Assembly: GCA_022393335.1 (NCBI GenBank)
Contig: JAJEKB010000844.1
Span: 123,751 to 187,750, forward strand
From: Macrotrachela quadricornifera
Lineage: Eukaryota; Rotifera; Eurotatoria; Philodinida; Philodinidae
Reading direction: 5' to 3'
DNA: 64,000 nucleotides
Shown here: piece after piece, positions 57,248-64,000 of the stretch
Layout: each line of letters opens with the position of its first letter
Position numbering within the stretch: position 1 is the first letter of the stretch
The notes under the pieces: model-generated
Database searches by the model: none
Seen by the model: only the letters and a program-made list of their open reading frames with translations
What the model was told of the DNA's origin: nothing
Program-made: the position numbers and the translations under genes

Positions 57248-58379
57248 CTAAAATAAGATGACAATTTCAATTTGTAAGAGAATTAAATGATGACTGTATT
57301 TATTTGGCTCTATTCAGTTACATTGAACTGTTATTATATTGTGCCGAAACAATTATTCTATTTTGTCTGATTCAATCAAAATTTTATTAGAAATATATCC
57401 TTTACATATGTATACGCGTTTGTACACTCATGTTTCATTCTCTCTGTTTCGCTGTATTTTTCTCTTTTCATTCTTTCATCTGTCAGAACTATTGACATTC
57501 TCATTTTTTTTCTGCTGTATTTTTTCTGTTTATATAAAATTTCATTTTCCTCGAACTGAATCGAACCGAATCGATCTCATCTCTGTAAAGTATTGTACTT
57601 TTAAAGTCTTACACTAATTTGCTCAATCATGTTTCTGATTAGTTAAATGTATTTGTGCACATAAGAAAAATTTTTCAGAATGGAAAACTATACTTTTCTC
57701 CGAATATGCTAAAAGCGCATACATATAGGGTTTACACAACAATGCTAAACTATCTATTGTGAAACGAGTCAGCAACTTCTACTGTCTACATTTTTGTAAA
57801 AATAATTTTTTTTTATTCATCTTATTGATAGTTTTTTGTGAATTTGTTGAAACATTTAAAGCTCAAAAATTAATTTTTACAAACTGCCGATTCTTCATCA
57901 TACTAATCCAACTCTATAGAACAAATATTGGAAATTCAGGAAAATCTTTTCTATTAAAATCTAATAAAACGAACATACATAAAGAAGTGCTTGAATATTA
58001 AAAAGAAAAATATTTGTTATATTGAATGTTTTTCGGTTCAATATAATTTTTTTTAAAATAAACAACAAGTATTGTTCGATTGGAACATCAATAAATTTTC
58101 ATTCTATATTTCTGATATTTTTTTCTTTTAACTGTGAAATAGAAGAAAGCAAAAGTATTCTCACACATTGTGAATCATCAGAATCGGTGAATCATTCATA
58201 TTTATGTTGTCATAAAAAAAAAAGTGTTTATGAAAGCATGAATGATTATTCTTGCACAATTAGTTTATGAGCCGTATGAATAACTGCATTTTATAAATTT
58301 AAAATACATTCGTACAGTAGAATTACTAGTCACATCATTTGTCGGTGTTCATTGGATAGAGTTGCTCTTCAATGCAATC
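57248..58379. other. Intergenic region
   Basis: Three plus-strand frames of 80-92 codons (57339, 57759, 58022) are rich in Phe/Ile/Ser, as random AT-rich frames are, and show no domain, ordered membrane pattern or splice link. Not called as genes. Confidence 0.45.
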
Positions 58380-58982
58380 ATGTGTAATTTAGTGTCTTAT
58401 TACCATTTCATGACTTCTTTCTTTGCCTACTTTACAATTGGTCTAGTAGGATTAGCATTCATTTTTGCTGTGATTACATGTATTAATTCTTCAAAACGTC
58501 GGTTTCTCGTATTGGTTACATTAGCAATTGTAATTGATGCTGTTCTAGCATATCTATTATCCCACATTATGATGAATTCATTAAAACGTGCTGAACTCTC
58601 TCCACACAATATTCAACTGGATTGGATATCACAGATCTATATCATCTTTATTATGCTTCCATGCGTATGTTTCCATATAAGTATATCTTGGCTGATTATG
58701 GATAAAATAGATTCGTGGAGTAAGGCATCATTCTCTATACGCGCATGTTATATTATTCATTTTCTATTATCTGGTACGATTGGTTTTTTTATATTCATCA
58801 ATTGCATCATATTGATTGTGTGGTTTACTTGGATATATCTTGTCTTTCTTTGGAATATGATCTTACGATCTCTACGATATGTGATTAATCAAGGACAATC
58901 AGTGAAATTCGACAAAGATTTCATGAGTAATACTACTGTTAAACTTACTAATGAAAGCAATTTTTCTAAAATAATACAATAA
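58380..58982 (+). CDS. Hypothetical multi-pass membrane protein
   Basis: 200 aa from the first ATG (58380); the frame is open 18 nt further upstream without an ATG. Four hydrophobic segments stand out: about 12-35 (FFAYFTIGLVGLAFIFAVIT), 43-64 (FLVLVTLAIVIDAVLAYLLS), 84-106 (YIIFIMLPCVCFHISISWLI) and 122-155 (IIHFLLSGTIGFFIFINCII). The segments are separated by short basic loops (SSKRRF, DKIDSWSKAS), and the tail of about 35 residues is polar and hydrophilic. The layout is that of a small tetraspan protein with both ends cytosolic, but it lacks tetraspanin (CCG) or claudin motifs. I do not recognise it. Single exon; it could be lineage-specific. Confidence 0.55.
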   Translation: MCNLVSYYHFMTSFFAYFTIGLVGLAFIFAVITCINSSKRRFLVLVTLAIVIDAVLAYLLSHIMMNSLKRAELSPHNIQLDWISQIYIIFIMLPCVCFHISISWLIMDKIDSWSKASFSIRACYIIHFLLSGTIGFFIFINCIILIVWFTWIYLVFLWNMILRSLRYVINQGQSVKFDKDFMSNTTVKLTNESNFSKIIQ

Positions 58983-60783
58983 ATGCCATGAAGCATCTAT
59001 TATCAATAGAAAATCTAGTAAGAACAGTGGAAATAATACCAACAACCTTATCAAGATCAAGTTATCAAAGACTGTCGATATTTGATAAATATATAGTAGG
59101 AAAATATATAAAAATCAAAGAATTAGTAATAATTATTTGATGACTAAATTTTATGAAGCTAAAATTTCATTTTATGATTTATCTTATTATTAAACAAGGC
59201 TTTTTTAAAATAACATTGTTATGGTCAAGGGAGAAAAAGCTCATTCTGAGCATTCGAATCACTGCGATTGTTCGAATGAGATTTTCCTTCTTAAATGGTG
59301 CTCTCTCATCACTGATTGTAGCACACGCGTCTTTCGAAGCCAAAGCAAGTTGTACATTCACTATAACATATTCTCATTGATATTATCCACCATTGATATA
59401 CACTAGCACTAGATAATCACTTGTAAACCGAACTGTTTATTAGAGAAACCATCATCTATAGTGTTTCCATCTTGAAATAGTTTATATATAGTTACTAACA
59501 TCACATCAATATAGTCTGAAAACATTTATAAATACTACTTCGAAATACTTCCTAAAAGATGACAGGTACTATCATTAGAGAGTGTTTAACAATTTACAAA
59601 TAATACTCTCTTTTAGTCGAAAACCAAAGACTCGAACTATTTGAGCTTGGTGCATGTCTACATGCATCTCAAGTAAATGATGATACAATCAGTTATCTGT
59701 CTTGCGATTTATTCTGCTGCATCATCGTTATTCATAAAGATGAGATATGAACTTCATCTTGTCAATTTTTTAGTGCTCGCCATCGAAAGAATGAAAATAT
59801 TTCAAGAGTTTTGCTTCCACTGAACTCATGGTTAATTGTCTGCATTTGTTGTAAAGGTAGTTCACTGTGATGAATTGCTAGATAATTGGACAAAATATTG
59901 CAATATTTGCGTATCAGCAACTGATTTTCTAGAGAATGATAATAAAGAGTTAAGAAAACTAATGAGATAGGACTACATTTTGTTAGAAAATGGAATATCG
60001 GATTGAACACATACGAACATATTCACAAAAATAAGAAAAGCTTTTCTAAGTTTACGATGAAAAAATCTTTTATATCAAACTCTTTCAACGAAATAAAAGT
60101 TTTGCCAAAGTTTCTTCGAATCTATTTATAGAAAAATCTTTAAAAGTTTGGTGAATGTGCGAGTCCCATTTCAATCTATGTAGCATTCTAGTTTCTTGGG
60201 AACTGTAGTAATCATCGTAACCAAGCATTAAGAAATTTTATTTTTCCGTCTTTTGCGTCTTCTTATCTCAGTAAAGGCGCAACATTTATCAAATTGAAAA
60301 AAAAAGAATTTGTAAAGTTCAATAACACATGAGCAATGCAAAAAGTGATTGAATCAATCAATGGCACAAAACGAATGATGACTCATAGATGGCAGCAGAA
60401 TTTATTCACTTTTCTCGATTATTCTTCCTTACATAAAACGTACCCAATACTGATATCAACTAATGTCTTATTGGCAATAGTAAATATGACTACAAGGAAA
60501 AACTTTGTTTAATAAGACCACATGTACTGTCTCTTATCGATTTGCCAATTTTGATTTGATTGAGAACATATACAGTCGCTTGACGACGGAAGTTATATAT
60601 TGTAACTCAATTTGTTTCAACACAAATTGAAGGAGAAAGAAAAAAATCTGTCGTGCACTGTTTACAGAGTGACTATGATGTACGATTTCTAGTTGAAATA
60701 AGTCAAGGTTTTTTTGTTATTATTCAATGATGTACACATAATCTTTCATTTATTCCTACAGAATTATTTCAATAAGAAACACA
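58983..60783. other. Intergenic region upstream of the TIR gene
   Basis: No supported gene; frames at 59153-59406 and 59762-60010 occur in overlapping or antisense phases without domains. TTTATTCCTACAG ending near 60762 is a good splice acceptor about 20 bp before the TIR gene ATG, so a 5'-UTR intron is likely. Confidence 0.5.
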
Positions 60784-63697
60784 ATGGATAATAATTTTGA
60801 ACAGCTTGTCAGTGCACTTGACAACTCACCATTATCGACTGATACGATTACTAAGATTACATCTATTCTTGAAGAACAAATCTCTCAATCGATATTATCG
60901 ATTGTTTTCGATTCACAACAATCTTTACTCGCACTTGAATATTGGGCATGGCAAGTATTGAGTAAAGATTTTCGACAATGGATCGATGAACAAAGTTATT
61001 CTAAATTATTTCATACATTGTATTCATTTAATATTAAACTAATTTTAACTAGTGACGTTATTTCGTCTGAAACAAAAGCTACACTTTTGATTCCATCAAA
61101 TAATGAATGGATCGATGGTATACTTAATCAGATTGAAACAAACAATGATACATATTTGACAATCATCAGTATGTGGTTCGATGTTCTCTCATATTTAGCT
61201 CATGAACAAGCAGATGTTGTTTACTCACCAAATATGATACATATCAATAATCGATTGAGTCGTGAATTTGTAATGACTCAACAATTTAAATCTTATTTAC
61301 AACAACTAAGCAAATCAAGCATTTCTCAATCTATATTTACCAAAAAATTTTTGTTCTATTTAAAAACATGTTCATTCTCACTGCATGTTTATTTTTGGTC
61401 GAATAAACAAAATTTTCCATTTACTGCTAAAGAAATTGTGCAATTTCTCGTTGATGATTATTCACAAATGATTTTAGTACAAAGTCAACATGTGGATTCG
61501 TGGAGTGCTGAATTACTTTCTTGTATTGCTCATTTGACTGGTCTTATGTGTTCAATGTGTTGGGGTAGTGGTAATAAGGCTGAACTTATTGAAATGATTA
61601 TACCACCAACAGATACAACATATGTTCATATTCTATCATTTATTCGTATTGTTAGTCATCAACCATTTCATCGATATATTTGTATTCAATGGTATAATGA
61701 TGAAAATCTTCTTATTGATACAATTTTAATTCTTTTGATTGGTGCAGTTGAAACACAAAATTTAGGCTGTTTTATTACTTCAAATACAAATCTACATGCT
61801 ACACTTCTAAAAATAGTACAAACATCAACTTATGATCGAATATGTATTTGTGCTTATGGTTTTCTAGCTATAATTCTTTCTGATGCACAATTAAAAGAAC
61901 TTAAAATTGCGGATAATATAAGCAAAATTTATTTTAATTTTTTAGAACAAGCATGGAGACATGAAACAAAAAAATGGAAAAAAATACCAATTCCATATTT
62001 ATTAAAAGGTTAGTTTTGTTTAAAAGGAATGGTCATTTTCTAAGTTATTCAGTGTCAAAGATGTTCAATTTTTCTCACCTTATTATAACCAATGAATATG
62101 CTGTAAAGAGTTAGCATCTAAGATAAAAGCAAAATTTTATCTTAAAATTCTCTGTATAAGATATTTAAAAAGCCCAAGCAAGTAGCTGTTCTATCTGCAA
62201 TATCTCAGGTCAAAACAATACAGTTGTAAATATACCCTATTCTATCCATATACGATAGTATACAACGTCGTTTTTATCATATCTCATAATATTCTCATTA
62301 GTGAAAAGGGCCAATACTCTCTTCCTTCTTCTTTTTCAAGTAATACAAAAAATATTATTTATGTATTAATTTTTTACATGAACATTTATTGTTCAAATTA
62401 CCCTTGTAAACGATCTCAAAGTAAAAGATAACAATTATTTTATTAATTTAATTGTCTCATAGAGTACGATCGTTTACAGACCAGTTATATTGATTAGAGT
62501 CTGGTAGAGTTGATGTAAGATTCAGAATTAACGAAAAAAATATTTAATTTATTCTATCTAGGTTTTTTAAACTTATCAATGAATGATACTATTCAAAATG
62601 CAACAGCTCATTTGCAGAAAATCTCACTATTCATTGAATTATCTGATCAATATCCAATTGTATATGATATTATTTGGTCTCTCTCGTTTAATTCATCTAT
62701 TCAAGAACAACTTCGATCTAATCGTCCATTTATGGCTAAATTAGCTAAACTTGAACATGAAATGAATGATACTAATATAAGTAGATCTGTGAATGGTATT
62801 CTTTGGATTTTAAATTCGAATCGTCAAGAAACTCAATTATCTAATAAAAGTAATGATACAAGTTTCGATATTATGATAAGTTATTCACATAAAGATAAAA
62901 ATATTTGTAAACAACTATATGATGAACTTATTCGAGTTGGTTATCGAGTATGGATTGATTTTGATCAAATGCATGGTAATGTAATGGATGCTATGGCACA
63001 AGCTATTGAACAATCTCAAACTATTATCATTTGTATGAGTGAACAATATCAACGAAGCAATTATTGTCGAGCAGAAGCACAATATGCATTTAAACGAAAA
63101 TTGAAAATGGTACCAATTCTCTTACAAAAACATTATAAACCTGATGGTTGGCTTTCATTTCTAATTAGTCAATTACTCTATATTGATTTTACCAAATATG
63201 AATTTTCACAAGCAATTGAAATGTTACTCAAAGAACTCAAATTAGATCGTTCACAAGATTGTATTTCGATTGTACCCATCAAATCGAATACAGAAGTTCT
63301 TAATAAATTGGTACAATCTCCATCTGTATCACAATTATCATCTAAACCAACGGTTCTTCCTAAGAACATTCAAGATTGGACAAGTGAACATGTACATTAC
63401 TGGTTGACAGAAAATAATCTTCCTCAAATGGCTCATATTTTATCGGATATCGATGGATCAAGTTTAATACATTTTAGTGAATATGTGATTAGTGGTGAAC
63501 CTCAGAAAATTCTATCTTTACTGCAAAATGATTCGCTAAAACGTACGAATGAAACTTTGTCACTTATTGAATTTTCTCGTTTTCGAAGTTTAATTGAGAA
63601 AAATGATTTCGTAGAGCTCAAACGTATCAAATCACTGAAACAAATCAATAGTTTAGCACTAACTAGTAATCATTCGAAATGTTGTGAAATTATGTAA
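60784..63697 (+). CDS. ARM-TIR-SAM protein with C-terminal CaaX box
   Basis: Two exons, 60784-62008 and 62562-63697 (phase-1 join, GT..AG), give 786 aa. Residues 1-500 are helical, ARM/HEAT-like (for example AELLSCIAHLTGLM, ICICAYGFLAIIL, VNGILWILNSN). A TIR domain spans about 510-618: FDIMISYSHKD (box 1), GYRVWIDFDQM with MDAMAQAIEQS, and SNYCRAEAQYAF, where E580 sits at the position of the catalytic Glu of NAD+-cleaving TIRs such as SARM1. A SAM-like domain follows at about 678-755 (WTSEHVHYWLTENNLPQM, IDGSSLIHF). The protein ends KCCEIM: C783-E-I-M fits a CaaX prenylation box, with C782 next to it. SARM1 has the order ARM-SAM-SAM-TIR, so this is a rearranged kit. Probably a cytosolic or membrane-bound immune or NAD+-metabolism signalling protein; activity is inferred. 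Confidence 0.88.
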
Positions 63698-64000
63698 TCA
63701 CATTAGTCAAATCGCATCAATGTAAACGTTTTTATCAAACTTTATCTGTGATAATTGTTTGTAGACATAAAAAAACATGTAACTAATGTATCTGCAGATG
63801 GTAGTACGTCAACAAATTAAAATTAAATTTGCAAAAAAAAATCTATTTTCTAATTTCAAGTTATATCAAATAAATGTTAGTGAGAGAATGATTTCAACAA
63901 TTTTTATTAAAAAGAGTAGTGATACAGGTGTGATTGATTATGATGAGGAAAACGATGAATATACGAATACTCTGATGTGAACTATGATCGTATCATGCAG
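63698..64000. other. 3' flank of the TIR gene
   Basis: A 64-codon frame at 63786-63980 contains an acidic stretch (DYDEENDEY) but has no domain and no clear splice link; the window ends before it can be judged. Confidence 0.4.

Noticed and set aside
1..64000. CRISPR arrays, rRNA genes, bacterial operons or terminators
   Set aside because: None seen; spliced metazoan genes and AT-rich intergenic DNA rule out a prokaryotic reading of the window.

Overview
The window reads as nuclear DNA of a small, intron-rich, very AT-rich bilaterian animal. Non-coding DNA is often below 25% G+C, codons strongly prefer A/T at the third position, and most introns are 40-80 bp with GT..AG ends. Fibulin-1, MKS1, CFAP161, a neuropeptide-receptor-like GPCR, a dibasic neuropeptide precursor and LDLa/SRCR/vWA extracellular proteins fix it as metazoan. 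The AT bias, tiny introns and an ARM-TIR-SAM protein fit a bdelloid rotifer such as Rotaria. That assignment is inference. A run of 10 Ns at 10729-10738 marks a scaffold join.

Layout. 0-9.4 kb: one intronless importin-alpha-like gene, then 7 kb of gene-poor DNA carrying three copies of an unnamed dispersed repeat. 9.4-11.1 kb: two genes whose 5' ends are both lost in the assembly gap, an SRCR-vWA protein (-) and an unknown C-terminal exon (+). 11.5-13.2 kb: decayed DNA ending in a hAT transposase C-terminal relic. 14.8-19.8 kb: a five-exon CorA-type Mg2+ channel and an intronless vWA protein with a hairpin just after its stop. 20.3-22.5 kb: a fold-back element and a disordered protein with repeated NPF motifs. 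24.3-31.2 kb: a rhodopsin-class GPCR, a two-EF-hand protein and a two-exon neuropeptide precursor with three FYDFG(S/T) copies. 32.3-33.0 kb: a second fold-back element. 34.5-46.8 kb is the densest part: CFAP161 (+), fibulin (-, 20 exons), a beta-1,3-glycosyltransferase (+) and MKS1 (-, 16 exons including a 15-nt microexon). 47.0-48.8 kb: a conspicuous GC-richer, gene-less island. 49.6-57.2 kb: mostly relics (LDLa protein, RRM protein, GPI ethanolamine-phosphate transferase, MULE-like transposase) and a third fold-back element, around one intact gene (PLPBP). 58.4-63.7 kb: an unknown multi-pass membrane protein and a two-exon ARM-TIR-SAM protein ending in a CaaX box.

No operon-like unit is visible. 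MKS1 and CFAP161 both act in cilia but are separated by fibulin and the glycosyltransferase. The GPCR and the peptide precursor are neighbours about 5 kb apart, which does not show they are a ligand-receptor pair. The strongest candidates for something undescribed are the FYDFG peptide precursor (30880-31226), the membrane-targeted ARM-TIR-SAM protein (60784-63697) and a set of three unrelated long-arm fold-back elements. Exon joins given below were checked by reading-frame arithmetic by hand, with no transcript or database support.
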